64,000 nucleotides of DNA. Origin: Deltaproteobacteria bacterium (GTDB taxonomy: Bacteria > Myxococcota > Kuafuiibacteriia > Kuafuiibacteriales > Kuafuiibacteriaceae). This document shows positions 46,843 to 55,825 of this stretch, piece by piece. The position numbers were made by a program, and so were the translations under genes. The notes below the pieces were generated by a model, which saw only the letters and a program-made list of their open reading frames with translations, was not told where the DNA came from and did no database searches. The first letter of the stretch is position 1. Every line of letters begins with the position of its first letter. The stretch covers positions 2,232,001 through 2,296,000 of the forward strand of contig JADJBV010000001.1 of the NCBI GenBank assembly GCA_016703535.1. The letters run 5' to 3'.

Positions 46843-48605
46843 TGCGCACCCTCCAGGCGATCGCGGTGGTGTTGTTGTTCGGTTGCTCCGACACCCGGCT
46901 GTGGAAGGCGGGGGTGTTGGAGCGGATTTCGGTCGAGGCCAACCGGCCGCGGCCCGTGGAGCCGGAACAACGTTGGGGCTTCGTGGCTCGACCGGCGGAC
47001 GCGGTCCGCTACACCTTGGGCGACGTCTTCTGCACCCGAGGTTCGGTCGAGGTCACCGTGCCCTTCAAGCTCCTGGTGATCATGGACTACTCGGGCAGCA
47101 TGGACATGGCCGATCCGCAAGGCCTGCGGATCGACGCGGTCGAGGCCTTGATCAACCAGTACCAAGACGACCCGTCGGTGTACTTCGGCTTTTTGCGCTT
47201 CGGCAGCCTCAACTACCCCTTGGCCACCTTGGGCAAGGACTTCACCAACGAACCGGGGCGAATCCAGGCTGCGTTGACCGAACTCCGGGCGGACAACACG
47301 GTGCCCGAAGGCGCCACCAACTATCAGCAAGCTCTGGAGTGGGCCTGGGACGCTATCGACACCGACATCCGCCGACCCGACCAAACGCCGGGCACCCGCT
47401 ACGGGATCTTGTTCGTCACCGACGGACGCCCCAACGAACCCGAACAAGGGACCCCCGATCAAGCCTTGGCCGCCAACCGCCCCAAGGTCCGAGATCGGAT
47501 CACCGGCTGCGACGGGTACAAGGCCGATCAACCGCTGAACACGATGATCGAGTGGCTCAACACCTACTTCATCAACGTGCAGGGCCCGGATCCCTTGGGC
47601 TCCCAGCTCCTGCGCGACATGGCCGAAGGCAACGGCAGCGCCCCTTGTGACACCGACAACTGGGGCCACGGCCAGTTCACCGAGGTCGACGATCCGGCGG
47701 ACCTGGAGTTTGATCTGAACCTGCCGAAGTTGCGGAAGGTCTTCGTCAACCGCGGCGGCTTCTTCTTCGTGCACCACCAGCTGCGGGCGGCCTATCAGGG
47801 CGGCGAGATGGTCATGGCCCGGGACAGCGACGGCGATGGCCTGGCCGATTTTCTGGAGAGTGAAGATCCCGGCACCGATCCCTGGGCCTCCTCCCGCTTT
47901 TTGGGCGACACCGACGGCGACGGGATCTCGGATCTGGTGGCCTGGTCCTTGGGCCTACCCGCCAACCAAGCGACGGTGAACGAAGTGCACCCTCGCCCCC
48001 CACCGGCGCCCGAACTCTTGGCCTTGGGCATGTTGGATGGCCTGGGCGTGCTGCGGGCTCGGCCCGAAGACAAAGACGGTGATGGGCTCAGCGACGACGA
48101 AGAGCTGTTCCTCGGCACCGACGAACGGAAGGTCGACAGCGATCGGGACGGCCTCCCCGACGCGGTGGAGCTGCGTTTTTTCCTCAACCCGCTGGACGGC
48201 AACGACGCCGCTTTGGACGCCGACGGCGACGGCCTCGACGCCCGGACCGAAGTCGAGACCGGCATGGATCCCCACCACCAGGAGCCCACCTGGTTCCGCC
48301 AAAAATACGCCTACCAGGTGTCCCGGGGCGACGAACAGGTGATCGAAGAGGTCGATCCGACCACCGGGCGCAGCAGCGTCCGCACCTGCTACGACTTTTC
48401 GATCCGCAACATCCTCTTTCGACCGGCGCTGCGGCCCCAAGGGGTCCTGAGCGAACAGAACCTCTTCGAGCTCAGCTTCCTCGATCAGACCCGGATCCCC
48501 GCCGGTGATCGGGAGCTCGACTACCGCCGCGAGTTGTTTTGGGCCAAGCCCGAGCAAGATCGACCTGGCTTTTACCTGCGGCGGACGTTGCCGGAGCACT
48601 GGTGA
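46842..48605 (+). CDS. VWA-domain lipoprotein with calcium-type repeats
   Basis: This 587-residue protein starts at ATG 46842. The lipobox is in LQAIAVVLLFGCSD. A von Willebrand A domain spans residues about 70-290, with an intact MIDAS start (VIMDYSGSMDM) and the later FVTDGRPNE. The second half has thrombospondin-3/EF-hand-type DxDxDG loops (DSDGDGLADFLESE, DTDGDGISDL, DKDGDGLSDDEE, DSDRDGLPDAVE, DADGDGLDA). It is likely a surface adhesin or matrix protein. It overlaps the preceding gene by one base. Confidence 0.88.
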   Translation: MRTLQAIAVVLLFGCSDTRLWKAGVLERISVEANRPRPVEPEQRWGFVARPADAVRYTLGDVFCTRGSVEVTVPFKLLVIMDYSGSMDMADPQGLRIDAVEALINQYQDDPSVYFGFLRFGSLNYPLATLGKDFTNEPGRIQAALTELRADNTVPEGATNYQQALEWAWDAIDTDIRRPDQTPGTRYGILFVTDGRPNEPEQGTPDQALAANRPKVRDRITGCDGYKADQPLNTMIEWLNTYFINVQGPDPLGSQLLRDMAEGNGSAPCDTDNWGHGQFTEVDDPADLEFDLNLPKLRKVFVNRGGFFFVHHQLRAAYQGGEMVMARDSDGDGLADFLESEDPGTDPWASSRFLGDTDGDGISDLVAWSLGLPANQATVNEVHPRPPPAPELLALGMLDGLGVLRARPEDKDGDGLSDDEELFLGTDERKVDSDRDGLPDAVELRFFLNPLDGNDAALDADGDGLDARTEVETGMDPHHQEPTWFRQKYAYQVSRGDEQVIEEVDPTTGRSSVRTCYDFSIRNILFRPALRPQGVLSEQNLFELSFLDQTRIPAGDRELDYRRELFWAKPEQDRPGFYLRRTLPEHW

Positions 48606-48613
48606 GGCCCTCG

Positions 48614-49606
48614 ATGCGTTCCCTGCTATTGTCCCTCTCGTGGGGTGTGCTGGTGGCCTGCGTGCCGACCGCGCCCACGCCGAACTTCGAAAACACCGAC
48701 GCCGGGCCCGCCCCCAGCCCCGACAGCGGGGCCCCGCCGCCGGCGAGCGCTTGTGATCCGGTCGCGGGCACCGGCTGCGAAGCCGAGGCCGGCACCGAAT
48801 GTGTTTGGTCCGCCGACGACAACCAGGCCCGCTGCCAGATCTTGACCGGTCGTTTGGCCCACCGGGATCCCTGTTATCCCGATGAGCCCTCCTGCGGTCC
48901 GGGCCTGACCTGCACCGCCCTCAAGAACGACGAGACCACCACCTGTTATCAGGTCTGTGATCCCGAGGCCGGCACCGGCTGTGAGGCCTTGGGCGGCGGC
49001 CAACAACATTTCGTCTGCAGCGCCCTGCTCGGCCTGAGCCACGGCGTCTGTCTGGTCGCCGGGAGCACCTGCGATCCGCTGCTCGAGTCCTGCGGCGCCT
49101 CCGAGACCTGCGGCCTGCGCGGCGGGCAGACCACCTGCTTGGCCGCCGGTGAGGTGCCGATCGGCGGCGACTGCACGATCAACGGCTGCGCCGCTGGCGG
49201 GTTGTGCGTGAAGTTGTCGGACCGGAGCCGGGCCGAGTGTTACCGCCCCTGCGATCCCGGCCAACCTCGTTGCCCGGGGGACTCGGGGATCTGCACCAGC
49301 TTGGACGGTCAACCCTTCGGCCTCTGCCAGCGGGCCGCCGAGGCCTGCACGCCGATGGCCGACTCTTGTGTAGGCGGGACGGTGTGCGGGATCGGTGGAG
49401 TCGGCACCGAATGTGTCGTCCCCGGTCCGGTGGCCTTGGGTGATCCTTGCGGCGCCGAGGCCTGCGCCCCGGGAGGCCTCTGCGCCCGGCTGGGTGAAGA
49501 GCCGAGCCCCCGCTGCCGTCAACCCTGTGACCTGGGCCTACCTCGCTGCAGCCAATCGACCGCCGAGTGTTATGACGTCGGCCTCTCCTTCGGGCTCTGC
49601 GACTGA
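48614..49606 (+). CDS. Cys-rich lipoprotein
   Basis: This 330-residue protein (ATG 48614) has a lipobox in LSWGVLVAC. An Asp/Pro-rich spacer follows. The rest is dominated by paired Cys (CDPVAGTGCEAEAGTEC, CDPLLESCGASETCG, CTPMADSCVGGTVCG), forming about six repeats of 40-50 residues with a C-x7-9-C-x5-7-C pattern. It probably contains many disulphides and sits on the cell surface. The family is unknown. It lies eight bases after the VWA gene on the same strand. Confidence 0.83.
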   Translation: MRSLLLSLSWGVLVACVPTAPTPNFENTDAGPAPSPDSGAPPPASACDPVAGTGCEAEAGTECVWSADDNQARCQILTGRLAHRDPCYPDEPSCGPGLTCTALKNDETTTCYQVCDPEAGTGCEALGGGQQHFVCSALLGLSHGVCLVAGSTCDPLLESCGASETCGLRGGQTTCLAAGEVPIGGDCTINGCAAGGLCVKLSDRSRAECYRPCDPGQPRCPGDSGICTSLDGQPFGLCQRAAEACTPMADSCVGGTVCGIGGVGTECVVPGPVALGDPCGAEACAPGGLCARLGEEPSPRCRQPCDLGLPRCSQSTAECYDVGLSFGLCD

Positions 49607-49619
49607 ACCTTGGCGCCGC

Positions 49620-52600
49620 TCAAGGCGTGAAGGTGTAGCGGGTGTTGGTCGGCCAGTTGCTGCCGTTGCAGGTGGCGCCACAACCCAACACGTCGGCGCC
49701 GATCACCCCGCCCGCTCCTTCCCAACCAACGCTGGCGCTGAAGTCGTCGGTGATCCCGGCCGTGGCCGTGCCGTAGTGGACGGTGATCACGTTGGTGGTC
49801 TCGAAGAGCCGAACCTCGGCGTTGAGCAAAACGTCGCCGGTGGTCCAGTGCGGCACGTTCTGGAACGTGAACACTCGGATCCGGTTGGGCGCGGTGCCCA
49901 AGGTCTGTTGGGTCGCGCTGGGCGTGACGCCCGGGATCACTCGGCCGAAGTCCAGGTCGTCCCACCACCAGGCGACGAAGGCGTTGGGGGTCGCGGCCGT
50001 CGGGATGGTGACGTTCTGGTACAAAGCCGCGTTGGCTTGATCGAAGGTGATCATGCCGTTGGCGTGGATGTTCACGTTGGTCGCCGGGGTGCCCAGGAAT
50101 GAAAACGGGAAGCTGATCGGCAAGGTCACCTGGTTTTCGTCGTCGAGGGCGATGGCGCCGCCGCCCGCGGTCGGCGTCAACACCGCCGCTTGGCTGGTGA
50201 CGGTGAAGCTGGCGGCGTTGAAGGTGCAGTTGTTGCGGCAAAGATCGGTGTCGACGTTGTTGCCATCGTCGCACTGCTCGACCCCAGCCCGAGTGAAGCC
50301 GTCGCCACACACGGCCGCCACACAATTCCCCACACAAGCGTCGGTGTTGCTCAGGTTGCCGTCGTCGCAGGCCTCACCTTGGTCTTGTACGCCGTCGCGG
50401 CAATACGGATCCCGGCAGTCGGTGCGGCAAGCGTTGGGGTTGGTGTCGGAGTTGGCGGGGCCGTCATCGCACTCTTCACCCGGCTCGGGGATGCCGTTGC
50501 CGCAACCTTCGATGATGCAAGACTGGTTGCAGCCGTCCCCGGGCACGGTGTTGCCGTCGTCGCACTGTTCGACGTTGGTCCGCACGAAGTTGTCGCCGCA
50601 GGACGCTTGGTAGCAGGTGTCCAAACACAGATCGGTGTTGTCGGCGTCGGCGTCGTCGCACTGCTCACCAGCCTGTAGTGAGCCGTTGCCGCAGGTGGCC
50701 GGCACGCAGACCGACTGGTAACGCACCTCGACCGCGGCCCCGGCCGGGGGGCCATTGCCGCCGACGAAGATCAGCTGAGCGGCCTGGTAGTCGAGGCCCC
50801 AGTTGACCACCACACCGTTGGTGGCGGGCAACAAGGTCCCGTTGATCCGGACCTCGACGGTGCCGGGCGCCGGCCGGCTGGCCAAGGGATAAACGGCCCG
50901 GGTGCCGAGGAAGATGGCGTCGGCGATCTCGTTGGTGATCGCGGTGTAGTCGGCCTCGCAGATGGAGCGGGTGAAGCCGCCGGTCTGGATGGCGGCGTCT
51001 TCGTAGCGGACCCCCGGATCGGCGGTGCCATTCGGGGTGCTGCAACCCGAGGGCCCGCCGGTGATCCCGAAGATCCGGAGCGAGCCAGGGATGCCAACGC
51101 TGCGGTTGGACATCGCCTGCACGTAGCTGGTCACGGTGCCGGGGCTAAAGTCCTCCTCATCCGAGAGGATCACCACGGCGAGTTCGGCGTTGGGTCGCAA
51201 GAAGCCGAGGTTGGTGCCGGCCAACAAGGTGGCGTCGGTGACGGCGGCCGCCGCGGCGGCCAAACCTTCTTCGGTGCCCGAACCGTTCACGCCCTGGTTG
51301 ACCGCGGCGGTGAGGTCCGCGATCCGCGTCGCCGAAACCGAGGTCACGTAGCGAGGGGTGCCGCGCAGGGTCCCGATCGGGAACGGGCTGGGCCCCGGAT
51401 CGGTGGTGGTGACGCCCACGTGGTAATCCGCCCCGGCCGCGTCGCCTCGGGCCAACAAGGCGGGCGCCGCCGCCGAAAGCCTGGCCTGCTCTTCGCTCAT
51501 CGATCCCGAGTCGTCGACGATCAACAACACGTCGACCACCCCCGGGCCGCTGCTGGCGAAGGTCTCGATGTTCTGGGCATTGGCGGCCGAGTCACCGCTG
51601 ACGGCGACGAACAGCGGCGCCAAAGAAGGGGCCGAAAGTTGGAGGCGGCCCGCATAGCTGCCCGCGGCGCCGGGTGAAAAGCCGATCTCGACTGGGACCG
51701 TGGCGCCAGCGGCGATGGTCACCGACGTGTTGGCGCCTCCGTTGATGGTGAAGGCGGCGGGGGTCCCGGCCTCTCGGGCCACGGTGACCTGGAGCGACTG
51801 AGCGCCGCCGTTGCGAACGTTGAGGTTGCGGGTCGCGGGTGCGCTGCAGGAAGGGGCGATCACCCCAAAGTCGAGGGGCGCAGGCAGGGCCGAAAGCGGA
51901 TAACCGGGGCCACTGCCGGTCCCGGCCAAGGCGACCGTCGGCGACGGCTGGGCGAGATCGGTGGTCTGCAGCTCGATGGCGCCGGCATAGGCCTGGGCCG
52001 CGGTCGGCGTGAAGTCCACCTCCAAGGTTACGTCGGCCCCCGGCTGCAGCAGGGTGTTGAGGGTGTTGGGGAGGACAAAAACGCCCGGAGTGCTCGCCGA
52101 AAGCCCGACTACGGTCACCGCGCAGGCGCCGGTGCCGGTGTTGGCGATCCGGGCCGAACCACGGGTGGTGGTGTTGAGCCGGACCGCGCCCAACTCGATG
52201 GCGCCGGGGGTGATCGTCACGGTGCAGCCGTTGGGCGCCAGGGCCTCACCCAAGAGCGGGATCAAGACCACCGGCGTGTCCCGATCGTCGCTGCTGATCT
52301 CCACGCCGCCCATCTCGACGCCGACCGCGATCGGATCGAAGTCGACGGCGATCAAGAAGTTGCCGCCCGGGGGCACGGTGGCCGGGAGGGACGCCGGGCT
52401 GACGCTGAAGGTGCCGCTGGAGCCGGCCTCCAGCTGGGCGTTGTTGATCGCCAAAGGCGCGTCCCCTTGGTTGGTGCAAGTTAGGTTGCGGGTCCGGTTT
52501 TGGCCGACCCCCGCGATCCCGAAGTCCAAGGTCGACGGCGAACAACGGATGTCGCCGCCCCCGCCGGTCCCAGCGACGGCGATCGACTGGACCCGCCGCA

Positions 52601-53513
52601 CCGGATCGGGGTGGACCACCTGGATCTCCAGAGTGCCGGTCTGCCGACCGTTGCTGCTGGGACAATAATCAACCTGGAATTGTTGCGTGGCCGCCGCCGC
52701 CACCACCCAAGGTGCGGTGCCGGTGGAGGTGACGCTGAAGGTGGGGGCCGAGCCACTGGCGAAGCCCACGCCGCTGATGGTGGCGTTGTGGCCCGAGGTG
52801 TTGGTGCAGGCCACCGGGGCGGTGCCACAGGCACCAGGGTTGACCAGGCCGAAGTCGATCAAAGACGGCGCGCAAGACAAGGCGTCGAGCAGGCCCTCTC
52901 CGCTCAGGTTGAGGTTGGTGTCGCAGCCCGCCGCGCACAAAGAGATGGGGAAGCTGGCGCTGCGGATCCCGATGGCCCGCGGGGTAAAGCGGACGGTCAA
53001 GGTCACCAATTCGCCGGGCCCGAGGGTGAGGCCACTGGCGGAGATCGTCGCCGAGGCCACGATGGTGTAGTCGGCGGCACCGGCGCCGCCGAGGAGCCCG
53101 GTTCGGATCAGGACCGGGGTGCTGCCGGGGTTGCGGATCTCGGCGGAGGCCTCGACTGTCTCGCCCAACACGGTCCGCCCGAAGTCCAAGGTGGCCGGCG
53201 TCAAAGCGGCCAAGCCTTCACCCGCGTCGATCGGGCCCAGATCCGCCGGGCTGCCATCGTTGGGCCCAAGATCGGAGGGGCCCCCGTCTTCACCACCGTC
53301 GGCCGGTTGAGCGTCGAGCCCCGTGCCGCCGTCGGGATCACCGCTGTCGCCGCTGCCGGTATCGGGCGTCGAGGCGTCGGCCCCAATCGGGACGCAGCCG
53401 TTGTTCTGCGCGACGGTCCCCAAGGGACAGATCAGATCATCGGGCTCCTCCCCACCGCAGGCGAACAGGAGGATGGGCAAGCCCAGGAGGGCGAAGGACG
53501 GTCGTTGCAGCAT
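49620..53513 (-). CDS. Large ASH/VWA/DUF4215 surface lipoprotein
   Basis: This 1297-residue protein has a lipobox in GLPILLFACGG. After an Asp/Gly-rich spacer, five or so ASH/choice-of-anchor repeats follow, each starting near LDFG (ATLDFGRTVLGETVEASAEI, LIDFGLVNPGACGTA, TLDFGIAGVGQNRTR). A VWA domain (VLLIVDDSGSMSEEQ, intact MIDAS) comes next, then five DUF4215 Cys repeats (CGNGSLQAGEQCDD, CGDNFVRTNVEQCDD, CGNGIPEPGEECDD). A nidogen-like beta domain ends the protein (ISFPFSFLGTPATNVNIHAN). DUF4215 repeats are typical of myxobacterial surface proteins. It converges with the Cys-rich gene, 13 bases apart. Confidence 0.92.
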   Translation of the reverse strand: MLQRPSFALLGLPILLFACGGEEPDDLICPLGTVAQNNGCVPIGADASTPDTGSGDSGDPDGGTGLDAQPADGGEDGGPSDLGPNDGSPADLGPIDAGEGLAALTPATLDFGRTVLGETVEASAEIRNPGSTPVLIRTGLLGGAGAADYTIVASATISASGLTLGPGELVTLTVRFTPRAIGIRSASFPISLCAAGCDTNLNLSGEGLLDALSCAPSLIDFGLVNPGACGTAPVACTNTSGHNATISGVGFASGSAPTFSVTSTGTAPWVVAAAATQQFQVDYCPSSNGRQTGTLEIQVVHPDPVRRVQSIAVAGTGGGGDIRCSPSTLDFGIAGVGQNRTRNLTCTNQGDAPLAINNAQLEAGSSGTFSVSPASLPATVPPGGNFLIAVDFDPIAVGVEMGGVEISSDDRDTPVVLIPLLGEALAPNGCTVTITPGAIELGAVRLNTTTRGSARIANTGTGACAVTVVGLSASTPGVFVLPNTLNTLLQPGADVTLEVDFTPTAAQAYAGAIELQTTDLAQPSPTVALAGTGSGPGYPLSALPAPLDFGVIAPSCSAPATRNLNVRNGGAQSLQVTVAREAGTPAAFTINGGANTSVTIAAGATVPVEIGFSPGAAGSYAGRLQLSAPSLAPLFVAVSGDSAANAQNIETFASSGPGVVDVLLIVDDSGSMSEEQARLSAAAPALLARGDAAGADYHVGVTTTDPGPSPFPIGTLRGTPRYVTSVSATRIADLTAAVNQGVNGSGTEEGLAAAAAAVTDATLLAGTNLGFLRPNAELAVVILSDEEDFSPGTVTSYVQAMSNRSVGIPGSLRIFGITGGPSGCSTPNGTADPGVRYEDAAIQTGGFTRSICEADYTAITNEIADAIFLGTRAVYPLASRPAPGTVEVRINGTLLPATNGVVVNWGLDYQAAQLIFVGGNGPPAGAAVEVRYQSVCVPATCGNGSLQAGEQCDDADADNTDLCLDTCYQASCGDNFVRTNVEQCDDGNTVPGDGCNQSCIIEGCGNGIPEPGEECDDGPANSDTNPNACRTDCRDPYCRDGVQDQGEACDDGNLSNTDACVGNCVAAVCGDGFTRAGVEQCDDGNNVDTDLCRNNCTFNAASFTVTSQAAVLTPTAGGGAIALDDENQVTLPISFPFSFLGTPATNVNIHANGMITFDQANAALYQNVTIPTAATPNAFVAWWWDDLDFGRVIPGVTPSATQQTLGTAPNRIRVFTFQNVPHWTTGDVLLNAEVRLFETTNVITVHYGTATAGITDDFSASVGWEGAGGVIGADVLGCGATCNGSNWPTNTRYTFTP

Positions 53514-53654
53514 AGAAGGTACCGGCGGCTCTTACGCCGACGGGCAGGTTAGTCTTCCCTAGACGCGGCCAAAAGGAGTGGGCGTGCGCGCCCTTACAGC
53601 CCACACCTCACCACGTTGGAGCTGGGCGCCAAGGCCAGGCAGGATCCTGACCCC

Positions 53655-54353
53655 ATGGGAAACAAGATGGTGCCCAAGGTGATCTTGGAAGGCACCCGGC
53701 TGACCTTCAAGACCGACATCGCCTTCGGGCTGAACGAACACCCGCGGGTGGTCGGCCCGCGCAAGTACCGCTACCACTCACCCCTGATCTCCGCCGAGTG
53801 GTGCGCCTTCACCAACTTCCCGTGGGGCCGAGGGCTGATCAACTTCAACGCTCAAGAAGAGGCGCAGGCCCTCGAGACCTACGGCACTTGGGCCCGGCTC
53901 TTCGAGCTGCAGCGCTACTACTCGTGGATCGTCGATCGCTTTCACCTCTCCACCCAACTCCACCAAGAGCTCTACGAGGGGCGGCGCTACGACTTCACGT
54001 GGCTGGAGGAGCGCCTCCTGCCCTTGGGCTTCCGCTTGGTCTATTGCTACCGCTCCCCCGAGTCCTTCGCCGCCGCCCGGGCCGAACGCCTCAAGGTCTC
54101 GGGCAACCCGTCCCAATACGACGACCTCGAGCGCTTCGTGAAAGAACAGCGCCGCCTCGAGTCCTTGGTCGAGGCCTCTCGCCTGCCCAAGCTGCGGCTG
54201 GACCTCTCGGACAACGACGTGCCGAAGGCGGTGGAGCGGATCGCCGACTGGCTCGAGACCACCGGTGGCCTCTACCTCGACTGGTCGGGAGATGGGGAAA
54301 GGTACGAGAAGCGCGCCCAGAAGGAGTCGAACCTACGACCTCTGGATTCGTAG
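53655..54353 (+). CDS. Thymidylate-kinase-like P-loop protein
   Basis: The protein has 232 residues; ATG 53655 is chosen and ATG 53667 is possible. The N-terminal strand and loop (KVILEGTRLTFKTDIAFGL) resemble a degenerate Walker A, with only the final Lys-Thr kept. A segment WIVDRFHLSTQLHQ matches the DRxxxS region of dNMP and deoxynucleoside kinases, and a lid-like RxxxR segment follows. Phosphotransfer activity is uncertain. The last 14 codons (ending ESNLRPLDS) are antisense to the tRNA-Arg gene, and the stop codon lies in its anticodon-loop complement, so the C-terminus is tRNA-derived. Confidence 0.78.
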   Translation: MGNKMVPKVILEGTRLTFKTDIAFGLNEHPRVVGPRKYRYHSPLISAEWCAFTNFPWGRGLINFNAQEEAQALETYGTWARLFELQRYYSWIVDRFHLSTQLHQELYEGRRYDFTWLEERLLPLGFRLVYCYRSPESFAAARAERLKVSGNPSQYDDLERFVKEQRRLESLVEASRLPKLRLDLSDNDVPKAVERIADWLETTGGLYLDWSGDGERYEKRAQKESNLRPLDS

Positions 54354-54385
54354 TCCAGCGCTCTATCCAGCTGAGCTATGGGCGC
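54312..54385 (-). tRNA. tRNA-Arg(ACG)
   Basis: On the minus strand GCGCCCA pairs with TGGGCGC. The anticodon stem CTGGA/TCCAG encloses CTACGAA, giving ACG, whose A34 is the TadA substrate. The T loop is GTTCGACTC. The 3' side overlaps the end of the plus-strand coding sequence by 42 bases. No CCA is encoded. Confidence 0.96.
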
Positions 54386-54448
54386 GTGGGAGGAGCTAAA
54401 ACCACTCTAGGGCCGCGGTGTCAACGAAGAGTTGTGGGCCCGAGTCGG

Positions 54449-55165
54449 TCACATGGTTTTTTGCGCTTGGGCCGCTTTGGCCGCCGCCCGCTTGGCCTTC
54501 ATCTCCTCGAGCTGCTTCTTGGCGGTCACGTCGCCGGTCTGCTGGCGGAGCTTCTGGAGGCGCCCATCCAGGGACTCGCCGGCCAACTCTTTGCCCAGCT
54601 TGGCCTCGGCGCTGAGGTTGTTGATGTGGTCCCGAACGTTGTCGAGGGCCTTGATCTCGGCCTCGACCGAAAGCCCTTCGAGTTGGTTCTGGATCTGAAT
54701 CCGGGCGTTGGCGCTCGCCATTTTGGCCAACATTCGGTCCTTTTCGGTCTTGAGCTTGTTGATCTCGGCCTGCACGCTCATCAGCGAAGACTTGGCGTCT
54801 TCGGCGTCGGCTTTGGCCTGAGTCAACTCGGTGTTGAGCTCATCGACCTCGGCCTGCAGGGCGTTTTGTTTGCCGATCAGGATAACCGCCAGCTCGTCTT
54901 CGTTGGTCTCGACGGCGGTGTTGAGGTCGGCCTCGATCTGGGCCAGCTCTTTGCTCTTGTTGCCCAGTCGCAGCTCCAGGTCTTCCCGGCGCCGGATGAT
55001 GGCGGCGGTGGCCTTCTTGAGCATGGTGTATTTTTCGATCATCGAGTTGATCGAGTTTTCGTAGGCGATCTCGGGGTGGTCCTTTTCCAGGTCCGACACC
55101 CACAGGGAGAGGAAGCCCCGCCAAAGGTTGGAGAGCCGCGAGAAGAAACCGGTCTGCGCTGCCAC
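54449..55165 (-). CDS. PspA/IM30 (Vipp1) family protein
   Basis: This 238-residue, almost fully helical protein starts at GTG 55165, with GGGAGG six bases upstream. The N-terminal amphipathic helix (FFSRLSNLWRGFLSLWVSDL) is followed by a long coiled coil rich in Lys, Glu and Ala (LRLGNKSKELAQIEADLN, EDAKSSLMSVQAEINKLKTE). This is the PspA/IM30 pattern, whose members coat and repair membranes. It is longer than a simple coiled-coil protein would need to be but within the family range. No pspBC genes are nearby. Confidence 0.82.
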   Translation of the reverse strand: MAAQTGFFSRLSNLWRGFLSLWVSDLEKDHPEIAYENSINSMIEKYTMLKKATAAIIRRREDLELRLGNKSKELAQIEADLNTAVETNEDELAVILIGKQNALQAEVDELNTELTQAKADAEDAKSSLMSVQAEINKLKTEKDRMLAKMASANARIQIQNQLEGLSVEAEIKALDNVRDHINNLSAEAKLGKELAGESLDGRLQKLRQQTGDVTAKKQLEEMKAKRAAAKAAQAQKTM

Positions 55166-55312
55166 GTGGAGCCTCCCAAAGGGGCCGGGCGGTCGCGCCA
55201 GGCCGTGTTGGGTCAGATAACCGCCGCCGCGGGCACCGTCAAGCTAGGGTGAGAGGCATCACCGGGCCGCGTCGACACCGGTCCAGGGTCTTGCTAGCGT
55301 CCGGTCCGGGCC

Positions 55313-55825
55313 ATGAACGTCAGCTGTCCCCAATGCAAGACCCGCTATTCGGTCGACGACTCCCGGATCCCACCGAGTGGCGTCAGCATCAAGTGCCCGA
55401 AGTGCACCCATACTTTCGTCGCCAAAAAAGACCAGGGTGACGGAGCGGTGGCATTGCCCGGGAACGTGGCGCCCAAAGCACCGAGCCGGGAGTCGAGTGC
55501 GGTCGCCTTGCCTGGGAACGTCGCCGCCAAACCCAAGATCCCAGCGGCCACCACCGACGCCGGCCTCGACTCGGATCTCGATCTCGGCCTCGACGACGAC
55601 ATGCCGGCGCCCAAAAAGGCCGCCCCGCCCCCCAAGCCCAAGGCCCCACCCCCTCCCAGCCGGCCAAGAGCTTCACCGAATCGGGCGTCCTCGACTTCAT
55701 CGACGACACCGGGAAAAAGGCCGGGCCTGGCGGCCGAAGCAGCGGTGGATCGGTCGAATACCGGGTGCGCCGCCGCAACGGGCGGGTCGAGGGTCCTTTT
55801 GGGGTCGGGCGGCTGGTCGCCATGA
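55313..55825 (+). CDS. N-terminal zinc-ribbon part of a frameshifted gene
   Basis: This 170-residue frame begins with a MJ0042-type zinc ribbon (MNVSCPQCKTRYSVDDSRIP, then IKCPKCTHTFVAKK) and an Asp/Pro-rich linker (DLDLGLDDDMPAPKKAA). Past about 55660 the frame reads a shifted, low-sense tail. The natural continuation (AKSFTESGVLDFIDD, then the GYF-like domain) is in another frame and joins the next open frame. This is therefore the front part of one gene with a one-base shift in a C-rich run at about 55600-55657. Confidence 0.7.
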   Translation: MNVSCPQCKTRYSVDDSRIPPSGVSIKCPKCTHTFVAKKDQGDGAVALPGNVAPKAPSRESSAVALPGNVAAKPKIPAATTDAGLDSDLDLGLDDDMPAPKKAAPPPKPKAPPPPSRPRASPNRASSTSSTTPGKRPGLAAEAAVDRSNTGCAAATGGSRVLLGSGGWSP

